A DNA stretch of 64,000 nucleotides from JBOHDX01 sp050700835 (GTDB taxonomy: Bacteria; Actinomycetota; Actinomycetes; Propionibacteriales; Nocardioidaceae), in the NCBI GenBank assembly GCA_050700835.1, contig JBOHDX010000155.1:1-64000 (forward strand), written 5' to 3'. This document shows positions 40,971 through 49,310 of the stretch, piece by piece (the first letter of the stretch is position 1; each line of letters starts with the position of its first letter). The position numbers were made by a program, and so were the translations under genes. The notes beneath the pieces were generated by a model that was not told where the DNA came from, did no database searches, and worked only from the letters and a program-made list of their open reading frames with translations.

Positions 40971-41807
40971 TTCGGTGGAGACGGGCCCGACGTAGCAGGC
41001 CGTGACGAAGTCGATGGCTTCGGCGTTCAGCCGACCGGGATGCCGTCGCCACTCGAGGATCGACTTGGCCTCGACGAAGCGGCAGTTCGGCAGCTCCTCA
41101 GCGAGCATGGCCGCGTCGGCGGCGGGGTGGATCGGGTCGTGCGGGTGGCCGATGACGAGCGCCGGCGCCTCGATGCCGACCCGCAGGTGGTGCTGCGGCG
41201 CCACCCGGCCGAAGAAGATCCCGTGCACGGTCGCCGCCATCGCGTCCGGAAACTGCGCGAGGGTGTCGAGGGCGATCCCGGACCAGAACGGCACCAACGA
41301 CCTCGGCACGGCGCGGGTGACCTTGCGCAGCGCGGTGACCGTCCACGGCACGAACCGGGACCAGAACATCAACGGCGAGAACGCGATGATGCCGGCCTCG
41401 ACCGCGTTGTCCAGCACCGGCATCTCGATGATCATGCCGCGTACCCGGTGTGGCGCCGCGACGGCGACCTCGAGGGTGGTGTTGGCGCCCAACGAGGTGC
41501 CGCCGACCACCGCGGACTCGACGCCGAGGTGGTCCAGCAGCCCGAGGACCTGCTCACCGAAGGCCGTCATCGAGTACAGCCCCGGGTCCGCCGGCCGGTC
41601 GGAGCGTCCGTGCCCGAGCAGGTCGAGCGTGTAGACATGGCACCCGGCGCCGGCCAGCGCGCGCGCCAGCGGCTCGTGCATCCGGCGAGGCATCAGCTGC
41701 CCGTGCAGCAGCACGACCACCCGCGCACCGCTGCCGTACTCGGTGAACTCCAGCCGGTGCCCGTCGTGCCGGAACTCGCCGATGCGTTCGGAGACCAGGA
41801 CGGCCAC
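40947..41807 (-). CDS. Alpha/beta-fold hydrolase
   Basis: A 286-residue hydrolase. The oxyanion strand VVVLLHGQLM precedes the helix start, the nucleophile elbow is VVGGTSLGANTTLE (Ser in G-T-S-L-G), and a late ALVIGHPHDPIHPAADAAML holds the acid. GTG 41807 is chosen since GGAG lies five bases upstream. The substrate is unknown. It lies 35 bases downstream of the acylase gene on the same strand, so the pair may be co-transcribed. Its last codons overlap copy 3 of the 42-base inverted repeat. Confidence 0.83.
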   Translation of the reverse strand: MAVLVSERIGEFRHDGHRLEFTEYGSGARVVVLLHGQLMPRRMHEPLARALAGAGCHVYTLDLLGHGRSDRPADPGLYSMTAFGEQVLGLLDHLGVESAVVGGTSLGANTTLEVAVAAPHRVRGMIIEMPVLDNAVEAGIIAFSPLMFWSRFVPWTVTALRKVTRAVPRSLVPFWSGIALDTLAQFPDAMAATVHGIFFGRVAPQHHLRVGIEAPALVIGHPHDPIHPAADAAMLAEELPNCRFVEAKSILEWRRHPGRLNAEAIDFVTACYVGPVSTEESALTPS

Positions 41808-41842
41808 GGACACTCCAGACCACGAGTCGGGGGCAGGTCGCC

Positions 41843-44584
41843 TCAGCGCGGCCGGTGCCGCACGAACGACACCACCTGCTGGAAGGTGGGCCGATTCTGC
41901 CAGTCGATCGGCCGCACCCCAACGACCCCGGCCGTGTTGGAGCGGATGTCGTCCTGGCTCTTGTCGTAGGCCAGGGCCGCCACGCTCGACACGCCCTGCT
42001 CGGACTCCACCCGACGAACTGCGGCGAGGAGGGAGACTCGCAGGAGGGTACGGCAGCGGGCCAGGCTGCCCCGGCCGCACAGCGGCACCGGGTACGGCGC
42101 CCGCAGCGGTCGCCCGAGCAGCTGCCTGAGGTCCTTGTTGACGTAGCCGTACCACGCGACGTCGTTCCATGCCGAGCCCCGGCCGAGCCGCGGATGGTCG
42201 TCGAGCGCCTGCGGCAACTGCCGGGTCAAGCGCGCACCCAGCCGGCTGCCGACCAGGTCGTACGCCACGCTGTGCCGGCCGTCCTGCCACCAGGCGTCGA
42301 ACAGCGCGATCGCCTGCTGGTGGCCGTAGTGGCCGGTGCGCCGGCGGTCGACCCGGTGCGCCCCCGACGCCAGCCAGGACCGGAGCACCGAGCGCGCCGC
42401 CCGGGTGCGAGGGTCGTTGCCGATCACCTTGAGCAGCCAGGGCAGCGTGTAGCGCGCCCGGGAGTCGACCGTCATCGCGCTCGCCATGGCGCCGACGAGC
42501 CCGGCGGCGTCGATCCTGGCACCGTTCGCGATCGCCGCGCGTACCCGGTCGGACAGCGCGAGGCTGCGATAGACCGAGCCATAGCCCCAGACGTCGTCGG
42601 CGGCGGAGAAGCCCGGCGCGGGCTTGTTGTTCCAGCTCACCAGGTAGCCGCGCGGCGGATCGGTCTGGTGCACGTGCCGGGCGAACGACAGCCAGCCCTT
42701 CCAGTCGTAGCGCCGGTCGCCCCAGCGCGGCAGGTCCGTGTCGGTGCCCTGCGCCCGGATCGGCAGCTTGCCGGACGAGTAGTAGGAGATGTCCCGGCTG
42801 TCGGCGTAGAACCAGTTGAACGTGTAGCCGATGTGGCTCACCGCCCGCTGGAACGACGCTGCGCCGCGCACGTAGCGGGGGTCGTTGAGCTGGCTGAACC
42901 CGAGGATCGAGTCGACCTCGTGGCCGTAGGTGCTGCGCTGCAGGACGATCGCGACCGGCTGCCGGTGCACGGTCGTGCGCAGCTGCACGATCCCGTGCCG
43001 GGTCCGCCAGACATCGAACTTGTACGTCTTCGGTGCTGTCTGTGCGGAGGCGTTCGGCACCACCTGTTCGGTGTGCACGTCGTGACGCATCGGGACACAG
43101 CGGCGTCCGACCCGGTACGACGTGGAGTGCACCGTCGGTCGTGAGCCGTCGCGGTTGCAAAGCCGCTCGGCGACGGTGTCGACGTTGTCGCCGGACGCAC
43201 TCGTCGCCGACCAGGCGTAGTCGGTGCCCCGACCGAGCTCGACGACGAGCTGGGTGCCGGCGAACGACACCCCCCGCGCGCGCACGCCCGGTCCGACCAG
43301 CACCTCCTCGGTCAGCAGCTGCGGCGTGTAGTAGCCGGTCTGCGGCCCGAACACCGCGATCGGGTGACCTGTCTTGCTGTGCTTGGCCGACACCAACAGT
43401 GCGTTGCTCATGCCGTGGGACGTCAACGACAGGTCGATCGGCCCGAACGGCCCGGTCACGACGTCCGGCGTCGTCCCCGGCACAGACGTGGCAGCACGGG
43501 GCAGCGGGCCGCCGGAGATCTCGTGCCCGGTGCCCGGCGCGGTCCGGCCGAACAGATCCGGCAGCGCGACGCCCGGCCGACCCGGGTGCAGCCCGCCGCC
43601 GGCGTACGGCGTGCGAACGGTAGCGGTCGTCGGCGCGTTCGGGTCGTTCTTCTCCCGCAGCTCGTTGTAGATCTGCAGGGCCCGTCCCCGCGGGAAGTGC
43701 CGCCGCAGGCGCTCCCAGAACTTCGCGTCGGCGTACTCACGGCCGCCGCCCTTGCCGAAGATGCCACCCACCAACGAGGCGACGTAGACGAGGTCGGCCC
43801 GGGTCCACGGCGTCGGCGTCTTCTGCAGCGCGGCGTACTCGGCGGGGCAGGTGCTGGCAGCGATCGTCGGGCACATCGCCTGCTGGGCGGCGTTGATGCC
43901 GCGCAGGAACGCGTCGGCACCGCGCAGCAGGTGCTCGCCCGCGCGACCGTGCGCGCGGGCCAGCCTGACCACCTGCGCCGCCGCCTCGCGGCGCGTGTAG
44001 TACGCGGTCCGCAGCTGCGCGCGGTCCATGGCGAGGTTGGCGGCACTGCCGCCGGCGAACTGCGCGAGGTCTGCGGCGCCGGCGTGCCGGAGCACGTCCA
44101 TCAGGAACATCCGGTCCTTGGTGCCGGCGTACCCGGCGCCATACATCGTCGCCTGGTACGTCCGGCCGTGGATGAACGGAACCCCGAACTCGTCGCGCCG
44201 GATGGTCAGGCCCGGGATCGGTCGCGAGGTGCTGACCACGCGCTGCGGTACGAAGCCGGCGTCCTTGTAGTACCTCGACAAGTCCGCACGGGTCAGGCTT
44301 CGCGGTGCGATCCGGTTGAGCCGGTCGTACATCTCCAGCTGGTCGGCGAAGTTCTTGGGTGCGTTCTTGCCGTCGACCGCGACCCGCCCGGTGGGGTCGC
44401 CGGCGACGACCTTGGCCAGGTCGGTCGTGGTGATCGTGCCGCGTTGTCCCGGCGGCAGGATGTTCCAGACCTTGCCGTAGGGATCTGGTCGCCGTGGCGG
44501 CGTTGCGACCGACGGCGCCGCCGCCGTCAACACCAGGCTCACGCTGGCCGCGAGCACCACCCCGAACGTCGTCGCCGCGCGCAT
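41843..44584 (-). CDS. Secreted penicillin-acylase-family Ntn hydrolase
   Basis: A 913-residue preproprotein. A signal peptide (AATTFGVVLAASVSLVLTAA) is followed by the alpha-chain region, a linker with conserved glycines, and the beta-chain whose new N-terminus should be Ser393 in HGMSNALLV. Autocatalytic cleavage before that serine creates the active heterodimer in this family, which includes penicillin, cephalosporin and acyl-homoserine-lactone acylases. Which acyl compound is cut cannot be told from sequence. A TetR-type palindrome lies 19 bases upstream of the start. Confidence 0.87.
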   Translation of the reverse strand: MRAATTFGVVLAASVSLVLTAAAPSVATPPRRPDPYGKVWNILPPGQRGTITTTDLAKVVAGDPTGRVAVDGKNAPKNFADQLEMYDRLNRIAPRSLTRADLSRYYKDAGFVPQRVVSTSRPIPGLTIRRDEFGVPFIHGRTYQATMYGAGYAGTKDRMFLMDVLRHAGAADLAQFAGGSAANLAMDRAQLRTAYYTRREAAAQVVRLARAHGRAGEHLLRGADAFLRGINAAQQAMCPTIAASTCPAEYAALQKTPTPWTRADLVYVASLVGGIFGKGGGREYADAKFWERLRRHFPRGRALQIYNELREKNDPNAPTTATVRTPYAGGGLHPGRPGVALPDLFGRTAPGTGHEISGGPLPRAATSVPGTTPDVVTGPFGPIDLSLTSHGMSNALLVSAKHSKTGHPIAVFGPQTGYYTPQLLTEEVLVGPGVRARGVSFAGTQLVVELGRGTDYAWSATSASGDNVDTVAERLCNRDGSRPTVHSTSYRVGRRCVPMRHDVHTEQVVPNASAQTAPKTYKFDVWRTRHGIVQLRTTVHRQPVAIVLQRSTYGHEVDSILGFSQLNDPRYVRGAASFQRAVSHIGYTFNWFYADSRDISYYSSGKLPIRAQGTDTDLPRWGDRRYDWKGWLSFARHVHQTDPPRGYLVSWNNKPAPGFSAADDVWGYGSVYRSLALSDRVRAAIANGARIDAAGLVGAMASAMTVDSRARYTLPWLLKVIGNDPRTRAARSVLRSWLASGAHRVDRRRTGHYGHQQAIALFDAWWQDGRHSVAYDLVGSRLGARLTRQLPQALDDHPRLGRGSAWNDVAWYGYVNKDLRQLLGRPLRAPYPVPLCGRGSLARCRTLLRVSLLAAVRRVESEQGVSSVAALAYDKSQDDIRSNTAGVVGVRPIDWQNRPTFQQVVSFVRHRPR

Positions 44585-44602
44585 GAGCCACCCTCTCGCC
44601 GA

Positions 44603-44616
44603 TTACCGGTCGGTAA
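44603..44616. promoter_or_regulatory. TetR-type palindrome upstream of the acylase gene
   Basis: TTACCG-GT-CGGTAA, a perfect 6-base inverted repeat with a 2-base centre, matches the TTACCGAC/CGGTAA style of operators bound by many TetR repressors. It lies 19 bases before the acylase start codon, within the expected promoter, and 89 bases from the divergent acetyltransferase start. No tetR gene is in the window. Confidence 0.5.
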
Positions 44617-44704
44617 CCCTCAACGACGGCAGGCCCGCCGAGTCACGGCGCGGCTCAGGAGAGCCCGGCGGCGGCAACGGCTGCCAGTCTGCGAGCATCC
44701 GGTG

Positions 44705-45496
44705 ATGCCCTCCACCGCCGAGCCTGGCGACCTGCTGCAGCGCCTCGAGCGCTACTACGACGCGGCGCCCCGCGCGAGCTGCGAGACCGAGGAGATCGGA
44801 TCGTTCACGCTGTTCGTGTCGCACGCCGGGTTCCCCTACTACGCGCGGCCCCGGCTCGGCCTCGACCCCGCCACGCGGATCGGCGTTGCGGACGTATGCG
44901 CCGTGTTAGAGCGTCAGCGCGCTCTCGGCGTGCCCCAGTCGATGGAGTGGGTGCACGAGGTGACCCCGGGACTCCTGGCGCCGGTGCGCGCGGCCGGGAT
45001 GTCGGTGCTCGAAGCTCCGCTGCTGGTGCTCGGCTCCGTCACCGACGCTCGCCGGTTGGCTCCGGGCGTCGTCGTGATGGGGTCGGACGATCCGCGTCTT
45101 GGCTTGGTACGCGCGAGCATCGGCGCCGGCTTCGTTGGCACCGACATCGTCGCGGAGCCCGCCGACACGACGTTGCTCACCGAGCGGATCGCCACCGGTC
45201 TGATCGTGCAGGTGGGGGCGTTCGACGTCGAGGGCATTGCGCTGGGCGGGGGTTCGCACAGCCCGCGTGACGGCGTGACCGAGATCACCGGGATCGCGGT
45301 CCTGCCCCGAGCTCGCAACCGTGGACTCGGCTCTGCCATCACCCGTGTGCTGGCCGCGGACGCGCTCGACCACGGCACCACCACCGTGTTCCTGTCGGCC
45401 GGGTCGGACGCGGCCGCCCGGATCTATCAGCGTGTCGGCTTCGTCCGGGTTGGCACCGCGTGCATCGCGGAGCGCCATCCTCAAGCCGTTCACTAG
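44705..45496 (+). CDS. GNAT-family N-acetyltransferase
   Basis: A 263-residue protein with a poorly conserved N-terminal half and a C-terminal GNAT domain (GVTEITGIAVLPRARNRGLGSAITRVLAADAL, with acetyl-CoA loop RNRGLGSA, then VFLSAGSDAAARIYQRVGFVRVGT). It should transfer an acetyl group from acetyl-CoA to an unknown amine. ATG 44705 directly follows an in-frame GTG. It is divergent from the acylase across a short region holding the TetR-type palindrome, so it may be co-regulated. Confidence 0.82.
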   Translation: MPSTAEPGDLLQRLERYYDAAPRASCETEEIGSFTLFVSHAGFPYYARPRLGLDPATRIGVADVCAVLERQRALGVPQSMEWVHEVTPGLLAPVRAAGMSVLEAPLLVLGSVTDARRLAPGVVVMGSDDPRLGLVRASIGAGFVGTDIVAEPADTTLLTERIATGLIVQVGAFDVEGIALGGGSHSPRDGVTEITGIAVLPRARNRGLGSAITRVLAADALDHGTTTVFLSAGSDAAARIYQRVGFVRVGTACIAERHPQAVH

Positions 45497-45572
45497 CCAT
45501 CGCAACCTGGATGGCGAGAACTCGGTCCGTCGGTGGCTCACGGTGGCGCCTGTCGGGCAAGGGGAGTAGGCC

Positions 45573-46640
45573 TTGTACATGACGTACATGACCCGATGCG
45601 AGTTCATCCCGCCGTACCTCCTGCAGCGTCTCGCCGAGAGCCATCCGGACGCCGATGTCTGCCTGTGGGGGTCCGCCACGCTGGTCCACGACGACGAGAT
45701 CCGATCCCGCCGAACCTCGCTCGCCACCCGGGGGGAGCAAGCCGCGGCGCCACCACCCAGCGGTGCCTCTGCGGCGACGCCGTTCACCATCTACACCGCG
45801 AACCACACGACGACGTTGCCCGGCACCGCGGTGAGGGCCGAGGGCGCGCCCGACTCCGGCGACAGCAGCGTCGACGAGGCGTACACCTCGGTCTCGGCCA
45901 CGATCGCGATGTACGCCGAGGTGTTCGCTCGGGCGTCGTTCGACGGCCGGGGCAGCGACGTGCTCACGACCGTGCACTACGACAACAACTACGACAACGC
46001 GTTCTGGGACGGCACACAGCTGATCGCCGGTGACGGCGACGGCAAGGTGTTCGGCAGCTTCACCAAGCCGATCGACGTGCTCGCGCACGAGTTCACCCAC
46101 GGCGTGACGCAGTTCACCGCCGCGTTCGACTACCAGGGCCAGTCCGGGGCCTTGAACGAAAGCGTGTCCGACTGCTTCGGCTCGATGGTCAAGCAGCGCA
46201 CCCTCGGCCAGTCCGCGCAGGATGCCGACTGGCTGATCGGCCAGGGCATCTTCGTCCCCGGGGTGCAGGGCGTCGCCCTGCGCTCCATGAAGGCGCCCGG
46301 CACGGCCTACGACGATCCCTCGCTGGGCAAGGACCCGCAGGTGGCGAACATGGCTGACTTCGTCGAGACCACCGACGATAACGGCGGCGTGCACACCAAC
46401 TCCGGCATCCCGAACCACGCGTTCTACCTCGCGTCGGTGGCCATCGGGGGCAACACCTGGGAAGGCGCCGGACCGATCTGGTACGCCGCGCTGACCGGCA
46501 GCAATGTCTCGAAGTCGAGCGACTTCGCGGCGTTCGGCACCGCGACCGTCGACGCGGCGGTCGCGTTGCACGGGGACGGCTCGACCCAGTCCGGCGCGGT
46601 TCGCGATGCGTGGACGCAGGTGGGAGTGACGCTGCCATGA
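45573..46640 (+). CDS. Protealysin-like M4 (thermolysin family) metalloprotease
   Basis: A 355-residue zinc protease. HEFTH at residues 172-176 provides two zinc ligands and the general base, and Glu196 in NESVSD is the third ligand, the 24-residue spacing of thermolysin. NSGIPNHAFYLAS near the C-terminus carries the active-site histidine loop. There is no signal peptide; the short N-terminal propeptide with CEFIPPYLL is the protealysin type, in which PPY near the start blocks the active site. It overlaps the inhibitor gene by four bases (ATGA at 46637-46640). Confidence 0.9.
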   Translation: MYMTYMTRCEFIPPYLLQRLAESHPDADVCLWGSATLVHDDEIRSRRTSLATRGEQAAAPPPSGASAATPFTIYTANHTTTLPGTAVRAEGAPDSGDSSVDEAYTSVSATIAMYAEVFARASFDGRGSDVLTTVHYDNNYDNAFWDGTQLIAGDGDGKVFGSFTKPIDVLAHEFTHGVTQFTAAFDYQGQSGALNESVSDCFGSMVKQRTLGQSAQDADWLIGQGIFVPGVQGVALRSMKAPGTAYDDPSLGKDPQVANMADFVETTDDNGGVHTNSGIPNHAFYLASVAIGGNTWEGAGPIWYAALTGSNVSKSSDFAAFGTATVDAAVALHGDGSTQSGAVRDAWTQVGVTLP

Positions 46641-46933
46641 CGCCGGACGATCCGGCGAGCCCGCTTCCGGACACCACCGTGACCGTCCGGCGTACCGGCG
46701 GCTTCGCCGGCATGGTCCGCAACGGGTCGCTCGACCCGACCAGCAGCGAGCACGGCGCCGAGGTGCTGTCGCTGCTCAGCCACGTCGACCTCGACGCGCT
46801 GCCGGCCGGGGCACCGGAACCGGATCGCTACGTCTACACGTTCGGCGTCTTCGGCCGCGAGGTGACCGTTGGTGAGCAAGATCTCCCGCCCCAGCTGAGC
46901 CGGGTGGCCGAGTTGGTGCTGGGCGACAGCTGA
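46637..46933 (+). CDS. Emfourin-like protealysin inhibitor
   Basis: A 98-residue protein with VTVRRTGGFAGMVRNGSLD near residue 15 and YTFGVFGREVTV, the pattern of emfourin (M4in), the slow tight-binding inhibitor encoded downstream of protealysin in Serratia. Translation is coupled to the protease gene. It should keep the cytoplasmic protease inactive in the producing cell. The family assignment rests on motif pattern and gene context. Confidence 0.75.
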   Translation: MTPDDPASPLPDTTVTVRRTGGFAGMVRNGSLDPTSSEHGAEVLSLLSHVDLDALPAGAPEPDRYVYTFGVFGREVTVGEQDLPPQLSRVAELVLGDS

Positions 46934-47025
46934 CCGACACGCCCGGGCGCCGAACCCGATTTGTCCTCACCGCCGGTCCGAGGCACGGTGGAGGTGACCA
47001 ACCCGCGAACGAATCGGAGGATCAG

Positions 47026-47310
47026 GTGCTCACCCTGACCGAGAACGCCAGCAGCGTGGTCAAGTCGATCACCGAGCAGAACACCCCGGACGAGGGGGCA
47101 GGCCTGCGTATAGTGCAGGACCCCTCAAGTGGGGACGCGTTGGAGCTCAGCGTCGCCCCGACCCCGCAGCCTGGAGACCAGGTGGTCGAGGACCAGGGCG
47201 CCCGGCTGTTCCTTGAGGAAGGCGCAGCAGCCACCCTTGAGGACAAGGTGCTCGACGCCCACGTGGACACGTCCGGCAGCGTGGAGTTCAGCCTCGCCGT
47301 TCAGGACTGA
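47026..47310 (+). CDS. HesB/IscA-like protein lacking all cysteines
   Basis: A 94-residue protein of the A-type carrier fold: LTLTENASSVVKSITEQ at the start, then GLRIVQDP. IscA-type proteins carry three cysteines (one mid-protein, two in a terminal CGCG-like motif). None is present here; the C-terminus reads DTSGSVEFSLAVQD. It therefore cannot bind an iron-sulfur cluster the usual way. Such HesB-like proteins are common in actinobacteria with no proven function. GTG start with GGAGG upstream. A strong terminator follows. Confidence 0.8.
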   Translation: MLTLTENASSVVKSITEQNTPDEGAGLRIVQDPSSGDALELSVAPTPQPGDQVVEDQGARLFLEEGAAATLEDKVLDAHVDTSGSVEFSLAVQD

Positions 47311-47324
47311 CCAAACGACGACCA

Positions 47325-47361
47325 ACGACGGTGCCCCGGTCCTCGACCGGGGCACCGTCGT
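47325..47361. terminator. Bidirectional terminator between the HesB-like gene and leuA
   Basis: A perfect 17-base-arm inverted repeat with a 3-base loop: arms start ACGACGGTGCCCC and GACCGGGGCACC around CTC. It lies 15 bases after the HesB-like stop and 39 bases before the leuA stop in the convergent gap. There is no long T-run, as is common in actinobacteria. Confidence 0.85.
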
Positions 47362-47365
47362 ATCG

Positions 47366-47425
47366 GCGGCTACCGCGCCGCAGTGCGGTGTTGCGGCGGC
47401 TACCGCGCCGCGGTGCGGTTCAGCG
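47366..47425. repeat. 30-bp tandem duplication of the leuA 3' end
   Basis: Two copies of a 30-base unit (core CGGCTACCGCGCCGC, then AGTGCGGT or GGTGCGGT) lie at 47366-47395 and 47396-47425. The leuA stop (47400-47402) is in the second copy, and an equivalent CTA is kept in the first. The end of the gene has been duplicated downstream of itself. Confidence 0.8.
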
Positions 47426-49109
47426 CCGAGACGACCGCCTTGAGGGACGCGGTGACGATGTTGGGGTCGAGGCCGACACCCCAGACGATCTCCTCGCCCA
47501 CCTCACACTCGACGTAGGCCGCGGCGATCGCGTCGCCGCCGGATGACAACGCGTGCTCGGCGTAGTCGAGGACGCGTACCTCGTACTCGCGCGCTCGCAG
47601 GGCGTCCACGAATGCGGCGATCGGGCCGTTGCCCTCACCGCCGAGTGTGTGGGCCACTCCGTCGATGTAGACGTTGACGGTGAGGGCGTCCCGCTCGCCC
47701 GCGGCCGACGACGTGTGTACGGAGTTCAGCCGCAAGGGCGCCTCACGGTCGAGGTACTCGGCCCGGAACGCGTCCCAGATCGCCGCCGCCGGCATCTCGC
47801 CGCCGTCGGTGTCGGTGCGCTGCTGGACCACGCGGCTGAACTCGATCTGCAGCCGACGGGGCAGGTCCAGCTTGTGCTCGGCCTTCAGCAAGTACGCCAC
47901 CCCGCCCTTCCCGGACTGGCTGTTCACCCGGATCACAGCCTCGTACGTGCGGCCGACGTCGTGCGGATCGATCGGTAGGTACGGCGCCTCCCACCGGAAC
48001 TGCGACACGGACATTCCGGCAGAGGCCGCGTCGCGCTCCAGCGACTCCAGGCCCTTCTTGATCGCATCCTGGTGGGAACCGGAGAACGCCGTGTAGACGA
48101 GGTCCCCGGCGTACGGATGGCGCGGATGGACGGGCAGCTGGGTGCAGTACTCCACCGTCCGCCGGATCTCGTCGATGTCGGAGAAGTCGACCATCGGGTC
48201 GATCCCCTGGCTGAACAGGTTCAGGCCCAGGGTGACGAGGTCGACGTTTCCGGTTCGCTCGCCGTGGCCGAACAGGCAACCCTCGACGCGGTCGGCGCCG
48301 GCCAACATCGCCAGCTCGGTTGCCGCGACCGCGGTGCCCCGGTCGTTGTGCGGATGCAGGGAGATCGCCACGTGCTCGCGGCCGCGCAGGTGCCGGCCGA
48401 ACCACTCGATCTGGTCGGCATAGACGTTCGGCGTCGACATCTCGACGGTCGCCGGCAGGTTCAGGATGATCTCGCGAGACGGCCCGGGCTGCCACACGTC
48501 CATCACCGACTCGCACACGTCGACGGCGAAGTCGAGCTCGGTCCCGGTGAAGATCTCGGGCGAGTACTGGTAGCCGAACTCGCATCCGGACAGGTACTCG
48601 TCGGCGTACTTCATTACGATCTCGGTCCCGCGCACCGCGATCGCACGGCACTCGTCCTTGTCCACGCCGAACACGACCCGGCGGAACAACGGCGCGGTGG
48701 CGTTGTAGAGATGGATGTTCGCCCGGGCGGCGCCGACCAGGGACTGGGCGGTCCGCTCGATCAGGTCCTCGCGCGCCTGGGTGAGCACCGAGACCGTCAC
48801 GTCGTCGGGTATCACGTCGCCCTCGATCAGCGAGCGTACGAACGCGAAGTCGTTGTCCGACGCCGACGGGAAGCCGACCTCGATCTCCTTGTAGCCCATG
48901 CCGACGAGCAGGTCGAACATGCGGCGCTTGCGCGCGGGAGTCATCGGGTCGATCAACGCCTGGTTGCCGTCCCGCAGGTCGGTGGACAGCCACCGGGGCG
49001 CCGTGGTGATCGTGGCAGTGGGCCAGGTACGGCCGGGAAGGTCGATCGGCCGGAACGCGCGATAGCGCGAGTGGGGCATGCCGCTGGGTTGCTGGGGGTA
49101 AACGCTCAT
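47400..49109 (-). CDS. leuA: 2-isopropylmalate synthase
   Basis: A 569-residue enzyme of the long actinobacterial LeuA type. The catalytic TIM barrel has STDLRDGNQALIDPM and the metal HPHNDRGTA, and a C-terminal LeuA allosteric domain for leucine feedback follows (VYIDGVAHTLGGEGNGPI). It condenses 2-oxoisovalerate with acetyl-CoA, the first committed step of leucine synthesis. The ATG start MSVYPQQPSGMPHSRYRAFRP matches the family. Expression is probably controlled by the upstream leader peptide. Confidence 0.95.
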   Translation of the reverse strand: MSVYPQQPSGMPHSRYRAFRPIDLPGRTWPTATITTAPRWLSTDLRDGNQALIDPMTPARKRRMFDLLVGMGYKEIEVGFPSASDNDFAFVRSLIEGDVIPDDVTVSVLTQAREDLIERTAQSLVGAARANIHLYNATAPLFRRVVFGVDKDECRAIAVRGTEIVMKYADEYLSGCEFGYQYSPEIFTGTELDFAVDVCESVMDVWQPGPSREIILNLPATVEMSTPNVYADQIEWFGRHLRGREHVAISLHPHNDRGTAVAATELAMLAGADRVEGCLFGHGERTGNVDLVTLGLNLFSQGIDPMVDFSDIDEIRRTVEYCTQLPVHPRHPYAGDLVYTAFSGSHQDAIKKGLESLERDAASAGMSVSQFRWEAPYLPIDPHDVGRTYEAVIRVNSQSGKGGVAYLLKAEHKLDLPRRLQIEFSRVVQQRTDTDGGEMPAAAIWDAFRAEYLDREAPLRLNSVHTSSAAGERDALTVNVYIDGVAHTLGGEGNGPIAAFVDALRAREYEVRVLDYAEHALSSGGDAIAAAYVECEVGEEIVWGVGLDPNIVTASLKAVVSALNRTAAR

Positions 49110-49155
49110 GGGGTGGGCTTCCTCGCGAGGGTGGGCGGCCAGCGACGACCGAACT

Positions 49156-49193
49156 CCGCGGCGAGGAGTCCGGCCTAGAGAACCCCGCCGCGG
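49156..49193 (-). promoter_or_regulatory. Hairpin in the leuA leader (candidate attenuator)
   Basis: An 8-base inverted repeat, CCGCGGCG with CGCCGCGG, lies at 49186-49193 and 49156-49163 on either side of the leader-peptide stop. Ribosome position on the Leu codons just upstream would decide whether this hairpin forms. Confidence 0.45.
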
Positions 49194-49222
49194 CAGCGAA
49201 GGAGCAGTGCCACGCGCGTCAT
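49175..49222 (-). CDS. leuA leader peptide
   Basis: A 15-codon ORF, MTRVALLLRCRGGVL, 66 bases upstream of leuA, with three consecutive leucine codons (CTG CTC CTT) at positions 6-8 and a fourth at the end. This composition and place are typical of leucine-responsive transcription attenuation in actinobacteria. The -10-like TAGGCT at 49232-49237 puts the transcript start within a few bases of the ATG, so the leader may be leaderless. Starved ribosomes would stall on the Leu codons and alter hairpin pairing downstream. Confidence 0.65.
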   Translation of the reverse strand: MTRVALLLRCRGGVL

Positions 49223-49231
49223 GTCGTGGTC

Positions 49232-49237
49232 AGCCTA
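49232..49237 (-). promoter_or_regulatory. -10 element of the leuA leader transcript
   Basis: TAGGCT on the minus strand, 9 bases from the leader ATG, fits an actinobacterial -10. No clear -35 is visible. It is followed by a transcript start expected near the ATG. Confidence 0.4.
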
Positions 49238-49310
49238 GACCCTCCTGGGAGGACCGCATGCGCCCCTACCTGCGCAGCGGTTCTTGCAACCCACGACCGG
49301 GTGAGCAGGG

